Source: Nocardioides sp. YR527
Lineage (GTDB): Bacteria; Actinomycetota; Actinomycetes; Propionibacteriales; Nocardioidaceae
Direction: 5' to 3'
DNA: 64,000 nucleotides
Assembly (NCBI RefSeq): GCF_900101045.1
Contig: NZ_FNFN01000001.1
Location: 620,001-684,000 of the forward strand
Part shown: positions 8,617-17,272 of the stretch, piece by piece
How the letters are laid out: the number at the start of each line of letters is the position of its first letter
How positions within the stretch are numbered: the stretch's first letter is position 1
Program-made: the position numbers and the translations under genes
Notes under the pieces: model-generated
Told to the model about the DNA's origin: nothing
The model's database searches: none
What the model saw: the letters and a program-made list of their open reading frames with translations, nothing else

Positions 8617-9810
8617 TCAGCGGGGGAGCATGCCCTCGATCAGATCAGCAGCCCGCCGGGTGCCGCCCTCGGCGAGCGCGTCGGCACGCAGCTGCGCGGA
8701 CCGCGCGGCACGCTCCGGGTCGGCGAGCAGCCCCTCCAGCGCCGTACGCAGCGCAGCGGCCGTGACGTCCTCGGCGTCGATCCGCCGGGCGACGCCGAGC
8801 TCGACGAGCCGGTCGGCGTTCATGAACTGGTCGACCGCCTGCGGGACCGCGACCATGGGCACGCCGGCCATCAGACCCTCGCTGCTCCCGCCCATCCCGG
8901 CGTGGGTGACGAACGCGTCGGCCTGGGCGAGGACGGCGCGCTGGGGCAGCCACGAGTGGACCTCGACGTTGCCGGGGAGATCGCCGAGATCGGCCGGCTC
9001 GAGCTGGGTGCCGATCGACATCACGACGTGCCAGCCGGGGAGGCCGGCGTACGCCTCGATGCAGGCGCGGAAGAAGCCCGCGTCGGCGGTGTAGGCCGAG
9101 CCGAGGGAGACCAGCAGGACGTGATCGGCGTCGGCGGGTCGGTTCCAGGTCTCATGCTCGGAGTCGAGCGCGAAGCACGGTCCGACGAAGGTGACGACCT
9201 CCTCGTCGACCTTGTCGGCGTTGGGCTGCATCGCCCGCGGGATGAGAGCGAGGGCCCGCTTCGGCGCTCCGGCGAACGTCTCCGGGTCGGTCGTGGCCGC
9301 CCCGGCGTCGGCGAGCCAGGCCCCGAACCGGCTCAGGTAGTCGTCGTAGCCCGGCAGCTGCCGCACCTGGGCACCGACCTCCTCGGCGTACCCGTCCCAG
9401 GCGACGAACGTCGGCGAGAGCTGCACGAACGGGCGCTGCTGCTTCTCCGCGAGGGCGCGGGCGGCATAGCCGCCGATGTCGTAGAGGTAGAGATCGGCCG
9501 GCTCGGCCACGTAGAACGACTCCAGGTGCGGGAGCACTCCGATGGCGTCGTCGAGGAAGATGCCCATCCCGGCGACCGGCTCCTCGGGCCAGAGCCGGTC
9601 CTCGACCGGCAGCACCGTCGGCACCGGAACCAGCTCGGCACCGGTCGGCTTGATCGCGTCCGACATCGACTCATGGGTAGCGTACGTGACCCGGTGGCCC
9701 CGCACGACCAGCTCCTTGATCAGCTCGAGGCTCGGCAGCAGGTGGCTGATCGCGGGGGAGGCGACCATGGCGATGTGGCGCGGCGACGACCGCGGCGGTG
9801 AAGTAGTCAT
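8617..9810 (-). CDS. GT1-family glycosyltransferase (MGT/UGT type)
   Basis: 397 aa, GT-B fold. The N-terminal acceptor domain starts HIAMVASPAISHLLPSLEL. The C-terminal donor domain has SWLPQRAVLAQADAFVTHAG followed by GGSSEGLMAGVPMVAVP, the nucleotide-sugar signature of macrolide and UDP-glycosyltransferases. ATG at 9810 is preferred because GGAGG stands just upstream on the coding strand. It would glycosylate a small lipophilic acceptor in the cytoplasm. It lies among GT-C-like genes but is transcribed alone and convergent with uvrB. The acceptor is unknown. Confidence 0.88.
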   Translation of the reverse strand: MTTSPPRSSPRHIAMVASPAISHLLPSLELIKELVVRGHRVTYATHESMSDAIKPTGAELVPVPTVLPVEDRLWPEEPVAGMGIFLDDAIGVLPHLESFYVAEPADLYLYDIGGYAARALAEKQQRPFVQLSPTFVAWDGYAEEVGAQVRQLPGYDDYLSRFGAWLADAGAATTDPETFAGAPKRALALIPRAMQPNADKVDEEVVTFVGPCFALDSEHETWNRPADADHVLLVSLGSAYTADAGFFRACIEAYAGLPGWHVVMSIGTQLEPADLGDLPGNVEVHSWLPQRAVLAQADAFVTHAGMGGSSEGLMAGVPMVAVPQAVDQFMNADRLVELGVARRIDAEDVTAAALRTALEGLLADPERAARSAQLRADALAEGGTRRAADLIEGMLPR

Positions 9811-9956
9811 GACACCTCCGGACGCTATCGGCCCGTCAGAGGCCGACGCGACCGAGTTTTGCGTCAACGTTCGCTCACCTGCCCGTCGCGCTCTGTTCAC
9901 CGCCTGTGAGCCGTGGCCCGCGTGTCTCGTCAGTTTCGCCGGTTAGCGTCGCGGAT

Positions 9957-11582
9957 GTGACTGTTCCACGGGTCTCGATGTCCCAATCCACGATCTGCGT
10001 CCTGCTGCTGGGTGTGCTCGGCTTCGCGATGAGCGCCCAGGTGGCGATCGCGATGCCGGCCCTGTTCAAGGCCGACGAGCGCGCGCACGCGGCGTACGCG
10101 GTGGCGCTGTCCCAGGGGACGCTACCGACGATCGACACCGACATCCCCGACGACCCGGCTCGCTACCCGCAGCTGGCCGAGAGCCTCTTCGGGGCCGATG
10201 AGGCCCACCGCGACATCTGGGTCGCCAACCACCCGCCGCTGTTCTACGCGATGAGCCTGCCCCTGGTCTGGCTCGGCGACGCCGTCGGATCGCCGGGCCT
10301 CACGCTGCTCGGGATGCGGCTGCTCAACGCGCTCGGCTTCGCGCTGACCACGATCATGGTCGGCCTGCTGGCGCGCGAGCTGGTGCCACGACGGCCGGCG
10401 GTCCCGGTGATCGCCTCGGCGATGTGCATCGGCTGCGGGGCGATGACCTTCGTGGGCGGCGGGATCTACAACGACGGCTGGTCCTCGGCGGCGGCCTTCG
10501 CCACGCTCTACCTCGGGTTCCGGATGATCCGCCGGGGAGTGACGCGCGAGCGCCTGATCGCCGCGGCCGCGGTCGGTGTCGCGGCCGCCGGGTTCCGCTC
10601 GACCGGCCTGGTCGCGGTCCTCTTCCTCGGCGCGTGCGTGCTGGTGGCCATGTGGCTGCGGGAGCCGTCGCTGCGTACGTTCCTGCGCGGCACGTTCTGG
10701 CGCGCTGTCGGGATCGCGGCCTGCATCGGCATGGCGCCGGTGGTCGTGTTCGGCTGGTTCTACGTGCGCAACATCCAGATCTACGGCGACCCGACCGCGT
10801 CGAGCTCGCTCTTCGAGAAGTTCGGGCGTGAGCCCAACGGCACCACGCTGTTCCAGCTGGTGAACCCCGAGTTCTACGGCCACCTGCTCGGCAGCCTGTG
10901 GACCGACGGCAACATCGGGAACCACTGGAGCCAGGCGGCCGTCGTCGTGCTCACCCTCACCCTGGTCGGCCTCGTGCTCGATGCGGCCGCGAAGGCCAAC
11001 CCACGCTGTACGGGAGTCCTGCGGCGCATCCACCTCGCTCCGCAGAGCACGATGCAGCACCGTCAGGACCTGGCCATCTGGGCGCTCCTGGGCGGCTACT
11101 GCCTGCTCATCCTGGTCAACGTCGCCGGGTTCATCGCCGGCGGCGGCTGGATCCACGCCCGCTACGCGGTGCCGTTCCTGCCGTTCCTCGCCGCCGGCGC
11201 CGGGATCGCCGCGCTGCGCCTGGGGCGGCTCCTGCCGCTGCGCGTCCCGACCGGTTCCCGCACCGGTGTCACCGCGCTCGACGAGGCGCGCGACCTGCGC
11301 ATCGGCCTGGGTGTCTCGCTGGCATTCATGGTCGTCGGGCTGGTCTGCCACCTCGACACCGAGCAGTACGTCGACGGGCCGGTCTCCAGCACCTTCGCGC
11401 TCGTCGCCCTGGTGGCCGCCGACCTGGTGATGTTCGCGGTCGCCGCGTACGTCGCCACCGAGCTGCGCCGGCGAATGCGGCCCGGCACTTTCGACACTCC
11501 CCGCACCCTCGCCGCTCCTGTGACCGAGATCGCGCGTCCACGACAGGTCGCCCGTACCTCGACGGGCCTCCAGGCAAAGTAG
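9957..11582 (+). CDS. Multi-membrane GT-C-like protein (paralogue 2 of 3)
   Basis: 541 aa with about 11-12 membrane segments. Start GTG 9957 aligns residue for residue with the start of the 12939 paralogue, and TAGCGT (9944-9949) lies 7 nt upstream, indicating a leaderless mRNA. Family marks: KADERAHAAYAVALSQG (DE motif of the first loop), [32 protein letters not shown], and WIHARYAVPFLP. Very close to the 12939 protein and more distant from the 4491 protein, so one of the pair probably arose by local duplication, with the MFS gene between. Probable function is envelope glycosylation with a polyprenyl-linked donor; not proven. Confidence 0.75.
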   Translation: MTVPRVSMSQSTICVLLLGVLGFAMSAQVAIAMPALFKADERAHAAYAVALSQGTLPTIDTDIPDDPARYPQLAESLFGADEAHRDIWVANHPPLFYAMSLPLVWLGDAVGSPGLTLLGMRLLNALGFALTTIMVGLLARELVPRRPAVPVIASAMCIGCGAMTFVGGGIYNDGWSSAAAFATLYLGFRMIRRGVTRERLIAAAAVGVAAAGFRSTGLVAVLFLGACVLVAMWLREPSLRTFLRGTFWRAVGIAACIGMAPVVVFGWFYVRNIQIYGDPTASSSLFEKFGREPNGTTLFQLVNPEFYGHLLGSLWTDGNIGNHWSQAAVVVLTLTLVGLVLDAAAKANPRCTGVLRRIHLAPQSTMQHRQDLAIWALLGGYCLLILVNVAGFIAGGGWIHARYAVPFLPFLAAGAGIAALRLGRLLPLRVPTGSRTGVTALDEARDLRIGLGVSLAFMVVGLVCHLDTEQYVDGPVSSTFALVALVAADLVMFAVAAYVATELRRRMRPGTFDTPRTLAAPVTEIARPRQVARTSTGLQAK

Positions 11583-11591
11583 CCTCTCTAT

Positions 11592-12890
11592 GTGAACGAG
11601 CACGATCCCCAGCAGACAACACGAGCATGGTTCGTGTGGGGCATCGCCCTCGCGGTCTACGGCTTGGCCGTCTTCCACCGCAGCAGCCTCGCGGTGGCCG
11701 GTCTGGTGGCGACCGAGCGCTTCGGGATCGGCGCCGGACAGCTGGCGACCTTCGTCATGCTGCAGCTGCTCGTCTATGCCCTCATGCAGGTGCCGGTCGG
11801 CCTGCTGGTCGACCGGTTCGGGTCGCGTACGGTCCTCTCCGCGGGCGCGCTGATCCTGGCGCTCGCTCAGGCCGGGTTCGCATTCGCGGACTCCTACCCG
11901 CTGGCCCTGCTCGCCCGTACGTTCGTGGGGATGGGCGACGCGATGACGTTCATCTGCGTGCTGCGCCTGGTGCCGTCGTGGTTCCCGGCCCGGAAGGTGC
12001 CGCTGGTCAGCCAGCTGACCGGCACCGTCGGGCAGCTGGGCGCGATCGCGGCAGCGGTCCCGATGACCTGGGCGCTCGGTCATCTCGGCTGGACCCGGGC
12101 CTATCTCACCGCCGCGCTGATCGGCCCGGTCCTTCTCGTGCTGCTGCGCCTCTTCGTCCACGACGGACCCGGTGACCGACACCGCCGAGGCACCACCCTC
12201 AAGCCGCGCGAGCTCGGCCGGAGCCTGATGGCGTCCTGGTACCAGCCGGGCACCCGCCTCGGCTTCTGGATCCACTTCTCGACCCCGTTCAGCTCCCACC
12301 TGATGGGGCTGCTGTGGGGTTTCCCGTTCCTGGTGACCTCCGAAGGGCTCTCCGACACCCTCGCCGGCACGCTGCTGTCGGTCACCGTCATCGCTGCCCT
12401 GGTCGCGGGCCCGGCGATGGGCGTCCTCGCCGGGCGCCACCCGTGGCACCGCTCGACGGTGGCGCTGGCGATGATCGCCGCCATGGTGTCGGTGTGGACG
12501 CTCGTGCTCGCCTGGCCGGGCGAGGCGCCGCTACCGGTGCTGCTGCTCCTGATGGTCGTGGTCGGCTTCGGCGGACCCGCCTCGATGATCGGCTTCGACG
12601 TCGGCCGCACCAGCAACCCGCCCGCGCGGATGGCGAGCGCCAGCGGGATCATCAACCAGGGCGGCTTCGTCGCCGCGCTGCTCGTGATCGTGCTGGTCGG
12701 CTGGATCCTCGACTGGCGTACGCCGGGGGCCTCGAACTCCTACACGCCGGAGGCGTTCCGCTGGGCGATGTCGGTGCAGTACCTGTTCTGGGGCCTCGGG
12801 GTGGTGCAGATCTGGCGTCACCGGCGCGACGTACGGCGGCGTACGACCAGGGAGCAGGTCGCCGCCGGCTCCTCGATGGTCACCGACTGA
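11592..12890 (+). CDS. MFS transporter
   Basis: 432 aa, 12 predicted membrane segments in two halves. The loop 2-3 motif reads GLLVDRFGSRTVLSAG, a clear major-facilitator signature. GTG 11592 is placed by TAGCCT (11580-11585) 6 nt upstream, a leaderless promoter lying at the stop of the preceding gene. It sits between two near-identical GT-C-like genes, so it may move a metabolite linked to them. The C-terminus is cytoplasmic and Arg-rich. Substrate not deducible. Confidence 0.85.
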   Translation: MNEHDPQQTTRAWFVWGIALAVYGLAVFHRSSLAVAGLVATERFGIGAGQLATFVMLQLLVYALMQVPVGLLVDRFGSRTVLSAGALILALAQAGFAFADSYPLALLARTFVGMGDAMTFICVLRLVPSWFPARKVPLVSQLTGTVGQLGAIAAAVPMTWALGHLGWTRAYLTAALIGPVLLVLLRLFVHDGPGDRHRRGTTLKPRELGRSLMASWYQPGTRLGFWIHFSTPFSSHLMGLLWGFPFLVTSEGLSDTLAGTLLSVTVIAALVAGPAMGVLAGRHPWHRSTVALAMIAAMVSVWTLVLAWPGEAPLPVLLLLMVVVGFGGPASMIGFDVGRTSNPPARMASASGIINQGGFVAALLVIVLVGWILDWRTPGASNSYTPEAFRWAMSVQYLFWGLGVVQIWRHRRDVRRRTTREQVAAGSSMVTD

Positions 12891-12938
12891 TCGCCCGCTC
12901 GTCACCTGAACGGCATCCCGGGCCACTAGCTTGTCGAG

Positions 12939-14498
12939 GTGCTCAGGCCCTCGCGCTCGCTGTCCCAGGTGACCATATGCGTGCTCCTGCTCGGGGTGCT
13001 CGGCTTCGCGATGAGTGCGCAGTACGCGATCGGGATGCCGCCGCTGCTGAAGGCCGACGAGAAGCAGCACGCGGCGTACGCCATCGTCCTCTCCCAGGGC
13101 GTCCTGCCGACGATCGACACGAACACCCCGGCCGACCCGGTGCGCTACCCGCAGTTCGCCGAGGCGCTCTTCGGGCTCGACGAGCCCCGCCGCGACATCT
13201 GGGTCGCCAACCACCCGCCGCTGTTCTACGTGATGAGCCTGCCGCTGGTCTGGCTCGGCGACGCCGTCGGCGGTGCGGCAGGAGTCGGGGTGACGCTCCT
13301 GGGGATGAGGCTGCTCAACGCGCTCGGCTACGCGCTGAGCATCATCCTGGTCGGGCTGCTGGCGCGTGAGCTGGTGCCCAGGCGACGGGTGGTGCCGGTG
13401 CTGTCCGCGGCGATGGTGCTCGGCTGCGGTGCGGTTACCTACGACGGCGGCGCGATCTACAACGACGGCTGGGGCACGGTCGCCGCCTCGCTGACCCTGC
13501 TGCTCGGCTTCCGGATGGTCCGCGAGGGCGTCACCCGGGACCGGCTGATCTGGGCGACCGTCGCCGGCGTCGCGGCAGCCAGCTTCCGCTCGACCGGCCT
13601 GGTCGCGGTGCTCGTGCTGGGCGCGTGCGTGCTGGCCGCGCTGTGGCTGCGAGACCCGACTCTGCGTACGTTCCGCCGGGGTGTGGTCCTGGCGATCCGG
13701 ATCGGGCTGGCGCCCGTGGTGGTGATCGGCTGGTTCTACGTACGCAACATAGTGCTCTACGGCGATCCCACCGCCTCTGCGGCGCTCTTCGAGAAGTTCT
13801 CCCGCCAGACCCACGGTGACACGCTCTTCCAGCTGGTCAACCCGGAGCTCTACCTGCACCTCTACGGCTCGCTGTGGGCAGACGACGTGATCCCGAAGAT
13901 CTGGATCCTCGCCGCCGTGGCCACGCTGGCCGTCACGGTCACCGGCATGGTGCTCGACGTCAACGCGAAGGCCCGGCCGAGGCCGGACGGGGTGATGCGC
14001 CGCGTCGTGATCCCCGGTCCGGAGCCGACCGTCCTGGAGCGCCGGCTGGAGGTGGCGGTGCGGGCGCTGATGGGGATCTACTGCGTGATCATCATCGTCA
14101 ACCTGGCCTCGTTCCACGCCGGTGGCGGCTGGATCCACGCCCGCTACGCGGTGCCGTTCCTGCCGGTGATAGCGGCGTTGACCTCGCTCGCGATCCTGCG
14201 GGTCGGCCGCCACTGGGTGGATGGGGTCGACGAGGAGAGAGTCGACCTGCGCATCACGCTCTACGCCGGCGTCGGATTCATCGTCTCGGCGATGGTCGCC
14301 CACCTCCACATCCAGCAGCGGATCGACGGACCGGCCGACGCCTCCTGGCTGATCGCGCTGATCGCGGCCGACCTGGTGATGTTCGTCGTCGCCGCGTACG
14401 TCACCGCGCAGCTGCGCCGCCGGCTGCGGCCGGACGGCGAAATCTTCGCCGGCCGGTCATCTGGCGACCAGTCACCTGTTGCCGCGGTGAACATCTGA
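12939..14498 (+). CDS. Multi-membrane GT-C-like protein (paralogue 3 of 3)
   Basis: 519 aa, 11-12 membrane segments. GTG start with TAGCTT (12927-12932) 6 nt upstream. It shares with the 9957 protein the opening SQ-TICVLLLGVLGFAMSAQ, the DE loop (KADEKQHAAYAI), [44 protein letters not shown], and GGGWIHARYAVPFLPV. Family and role are as for its paralogues: a probable GT-C glycosyltransferase or DUF2142-like protein. It is followed 45 nt later by the phospholipase C gene on the same strand. Confidence 0.75.
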   Translation: MLRPSRSLSQVTICVLLLGVLGFAMSAQYAIGMPPLLKADEKQHAAYAIVLSQGVLPTIDTNTPADPVRYPQFAEALFGLDEPRRDIWVANHPPLFYVMSLPLVWLGDAVGGAAGVGVTLLGMRLLNALGYALSIILVGLLARELVPRRRVVPVLSAAMVLGCGAVTYDGGAIYNDGWGTVAASLTLLLGFRMVREGVTRDRLIWATVAGVAAASFRSTGLVAVLVLGACVLAALWLRDPTLRTFRRGVVLAIRIGLAPVVVIGWFYVRNIVLYGDPTASAALFEKFSRQTHGDTLFQLVNPELYLHLYGSLWADDVIPKIWILAAVATLAVTVTGMVLDVNAKARPRPDGVMRRVVIPGPEPTVLERRLEVAVRALMGIYCVIIIVNLASFHAGGGWIHARYAVPFLPVIAALTSLAILRVGRHWVDGVDEERVDLRITLYAGVGFIVSAMVAHLHIQQRIDGPADASWLIALIAADLVMFVVAAYVTAQLRRRLRPDGEIFAGRSSGDQSPVAAVNI

Positions 14499-14543
14499 GC
14501 CGCGATGGTGGCCGCTCACCCCCACCACCATCAAGGAGCTCTT

Positions 14544-16529
14544 GTGGTTGACATCGATCGTCGTAGGTTCCTGGGCCTCGCCGGCGGCGCGGCCGCGCTG
14601 ACCATGCTCGACCAGAGCATCGCGCGAGCCGCCTCCATCCCCGCCGCCCGCAGGACCGGAACGATCCGCGACATCGAGCACGTGGTCGTCCTGATGCAGG
14701 AGAACCGCAGCTTCGAGCACTACCTGGGCACGCTGCGCGGCGTACGCGGCTTCGGCGACCCGCACCCGGCGATCCTGCCGTCGGGCAACCCGGTGTGGCA
14801 CCAGCCGAACGGGGACAGCACGCTGCTCCCGTTCCACCCCGAGGTCGACGACCTGGGCGCGGCGTTCCTCGAGGGTCTCCCGCACAGCTGGACCGACGGC
14901 CAGCAGGCGATCAACGGCGGCCGCTACGACCAGTGGGTGCCGGCCAAGGGCACCACCACGATGGCGTACCTCCAACGGCAGGATGCCGCCTTCCACTTCG
15001 CGCTGGCCGACGCGTTCACGGTGTGCGACGCCTACTACTGCTCCTTCATCGGCAACACTGACCCCAACCGCTACTACATGCTCTCGGGCTGGACCGGCAA
15101 CGACGGCAAGGGCGGCGGGCCGGTGCTCTACAACGACGAGGCCGGCTACGACTGGACCACCTACGCCGAGCGGCTCGAGGAGGAGGGGGTCAGCTGGAAG
15201 GTCTACCAGGACGAGGGCACCGGCCTCAACGCCGAGAACGGCAACTGGTGGGGCTGGACCCAGGACGCCTACATCGGCAACTACGGCGACAACTCGCTGC
15301 TCTACTTCAACAAGTTCCAGGACGCCCAGCCCGGGGACCCGCTCTTCGAGAAGGCCCGCACCGGCACGCGGGCGGTCGACGGACAGGACTACTTCGAGAT
15401 CCTGCGCGCCGACGTCGAGGCCGGCAACCTGCCCTCGGTCAGCTGGATCGCGGCACCGGAGGCGTTCTCCGAGCACTCGAACTGGCCGACCAACTACGGC
15501 GCCTGGTACATCTCCAAGGTCCTCGACGCGCTCACCGCCAACCCCGAGGTGTGGGCGAAGACCGCGCTGTTCATCACCTACGACGAGAACGACGGCTTCT
15601 TCGACCACCTGGTGCCGCCGCACATCAACAGTCCGCTGGTGCCGGGGGAGTCGACCGTCTCGACCGAGCACGAGCTCTACACCGGCTCCCACGGCGACGG
15701 CCACTATGGTCTGGGCCCGCGGGTGCCGATGTTCGTCGTCTCCCCGTGGAGCGTGGGCGGGTACGTCGCCTCGGAGACCTTCGACCACACCTCGATCCTG
15801 CGGTTCATGGAGGAGCGCTTCGGTGTCGCGGAGCCGAACATCACGCCCTGGCGCCGCGCCGTGTGCGGTGACCTGACCTCGGCGTTCGACTTCGCGCGCA
15901 CCTCCGAGCCGCCGACGCTGCCGGACACGAGCGGGTGGGAGCCGGCCGACCGCGAGCGGCACCCCTCCTACTCGCCGGAGACTCCTGCGACCGGGACGAT
16001 GCCGACCCAGGAGCGCGGCACCCGCCCGGCTCGTCCGGCGCCCTACCAGCTCGAGGTGATCGAGACCGCCGCCGGCGGCGAGATCGCGCTCGAGATCCGC
16101 AACACCGGCACCGTCGGTGCCCACTTCCAGGCTCGGCTGCTCGCCCCGGAGGGCGCTCCGCACAGCTACACCGTCGGTGCCGGCGACACCCTCTCGGTGC
16201 GCTGGCCGGTCAGCGGCGACTACGAGATCCACCTGCACGGCCCCAACGGGTTCTTCCGCTCCTACGCCGGCACCGCAGGCACCGACCCCGCACCCGCCCA
16301 CGTCCGACGGGAAGGCCGCTCGCATCGACTCACCGTCGCCGCGCCACGCAAGGCCGAGATCACCAGCGCGTACGCCGGCCCGATCCGCTCCCGCCACCTG
16401 GACACCCGCGCGACAGGGGGCTGGTACGACCTGACCCTCACGCTCCCGGGCACCACCTGGGCGCGCGGGTTCGCCGGCCACCTGGAGAACGGACGTCCCT
16501 CCGTGAGCGACCCGCAGCTGGGCGCCTAG
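14544..16529 (+). CDS. Tat-exported phospholipase C (phosphocholine-specific type)
   Basis: 661 aa. GTG 14544 is preferred over ATG 14505 because AAGGAG ends 5 nt before it and it places the twin-arginine signal DIDRRRFLGLAGGAAAL right at the N-terminus. The catalytic alkaline-phosphatase-superfamily domain begins with HVVVLMQENRSFEHYLG, the phosphoesterase-family signature, and includes ITYDENDGFFDHLVPP. Two DUF756-like beta domains make up the C-terminus (about 500-655). It would hydrolyse phospholipid head groups outside the cytoplasmic membrane for phosphate or lipid scavenging. The stop overlaps by 4 nt the stop of the convergent DUF1707 gene. Confidence 0.92.
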   Translation: MVDIDRRRFLGLAGGAAALTMLDQSIARAASIPAARRTGTIRDIEHVVVLMQENRSFEHYLGTLRGVRGFGDPHPAILPSGNPVWHQPNGDSTLLPFHPEVDDLGAAFLEGLPHSWTDGQQAINGGRYDQWVPAKGTTTMAYLQRQDAAFHFALADAFTVCDAYYCSFIGNTDPNRYYMLSGWTGNDGKGGGPVLYNDEAGYDWTTYAERLEEEGVSWKVYQDEGTGLNAENGNWWGWTQDAYIGNYGDNSLLYFNKFQDAQPGDPLFEKARTGTRAVDGQDYFEILRADVEAGNLPSVSWIAAPEAFSEHSNWPTNYGAWYISKVLDALTANPEVWAKTALFITYDENDGFFDHLVPPHINSPLVPGESTVSTEHELYTGSHGDGHYGLGPRVPMFVVSPWSVGGYVASETFDHTSILRFMEERFGVAEPNITPWRRAVCGDLTSAFDFARTSEPPTLPDTSGWEPADRERHPSYSPETPATGTMPTQERGTRPARPAPYQLEVIETAAGGEIALEIRNTGTVGAHFQARLLAPEGAPHSYTVGAGDTLSVRWPVSGDYEIHLHGPNGFFRSYAGTAGTDPAPAHVRREGRSHRLTVAAPRKAEITSAYAGPIRSRHLDTRATGGWYDLTLTLPGTTWARGFAGHLENGRPSVSDPQLGA

Positions 16530-17143
16530 GAGGGATCGCCGGGCCGGTCCTTCTCGGACTGAACCGGCGGGTCGAGGATCGGGGCAGCTGTCTCGGGGGC
16601 TGCCTCGATCTCGGCCTTCGCCGCCTTCCTCTCCGCCTTCTTGGCAGCCTTCTTCTCGAGGCGGTGCACCTCGCGCTGGATGATCGCCTCGCGGCGTACG
16701 CCGGTGCCGACCAGGTTGACGACGAGGAAGAGCATCGGATAGATCGGCCACGGATGCCCGTCGGGGGCCGAGGTGAACAGCCAGATACCCCAGGTGATGA
16801 GGCTGACCATCAAGAAGGTGGCGATCGCCTCCTGGAACTCCTTGCGGTAGGCGGCCGCACCCTGCTCGCGGAAGCCCGAGCTCTCGGGCAGGTTCGCTCC
16901 GGGCTCGCCCGGAGCGGGCTCGACGATCCCCAGATCGTCCACGAGACCGGGCAGCTCCCCGAGCGTACGAGCCTCCAGGAGGATCCCGACCCGCTCGTCG
17001 TGCTCCTCGCGGGTCAGCCGACCGTCGGCGAAGGCATCGGCGAGAACGGTGCGCACAACCTCCCGATCGGCATCGGAGGCGCGCATCCGTGCATTGTCGG
17101 CCTGTCTCGGGTCGAGACGGAACCGGGTCCAGAAACCGTCCAC
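16526..17143 (-). CDS. DUF1707 and 2TM domain membrane protein
   Basis: 205 aa. The DUF1707 motif MRASDADREVVRTVLADAF...DGRLTREEHDER is at about 20-55. Two membrane segments (about 107-123 and 131-148) are separated by the short HPWPIYPM linker, the 2TM arrangement. A Lys/Glu-rich coiled tail follows. DUF1707 proteins are widespread in actinobacteria and thought to be membrane-associated regulators or adaptors; no specific function is known. Start at 17143 or at the internal ATG 17086. Confidence 0.8.
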   Translation of the reverse strand: MDGFWTRFRLDPRQADNARMRASDADREVVRTVLADAFADGRLTREEHDERVGILLEARTLGELPGLVDDLGIVEPAPGEPGANLPESSGFREQGAAAYRKEFQEAIATFLMVSLITWGIWLFTSAPDGHPWPIYPMLFLVVNLVGTGVRREAIIQREVHRLEKKAAKKAERKAAKAEIEAAPETAAPILDPPVQSEKDRPGDPS

Positions 17144-17224
17144 ACCACCAGCGTAGACGCCAAGCCCGACACCGTCTGGTGAAGCGCCTGCATTAGAGTG
17201 ACTCGCGCTGGCTACCTGCTAGTA

Positions 17225-17238
17225 TAGAACACGTTCTA
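17225..17238. promoter_or_regulatory. KstR-type operator before the GT4-methyltransferase cluster
   Basis: TAGAACACGTTCTA, a near-perfect palindrome (one central mismatch pair), matches TNNAACNNGTTNNA exactly and is the stronger of the two KstR-type sites here. It lies 34 nt before the ATG at 17273, which has its own SD (GGGAGG), so it probably overlaps the promoter of this operon. Confidence 0.8.
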
Positions 17239-17272
17239 GTTTTGCTCTGCCTAGGTTTGAGGGAGGTGGCGG

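Noticed and set aside
10122..14309. Long minus-strand open frames opposite the GT-C and MFS genes
   Set aside because: Shadow frames rich in Arg, His, Asp and Gln with no motifs. The plus-strand frames have conserved family signatures and promoters.
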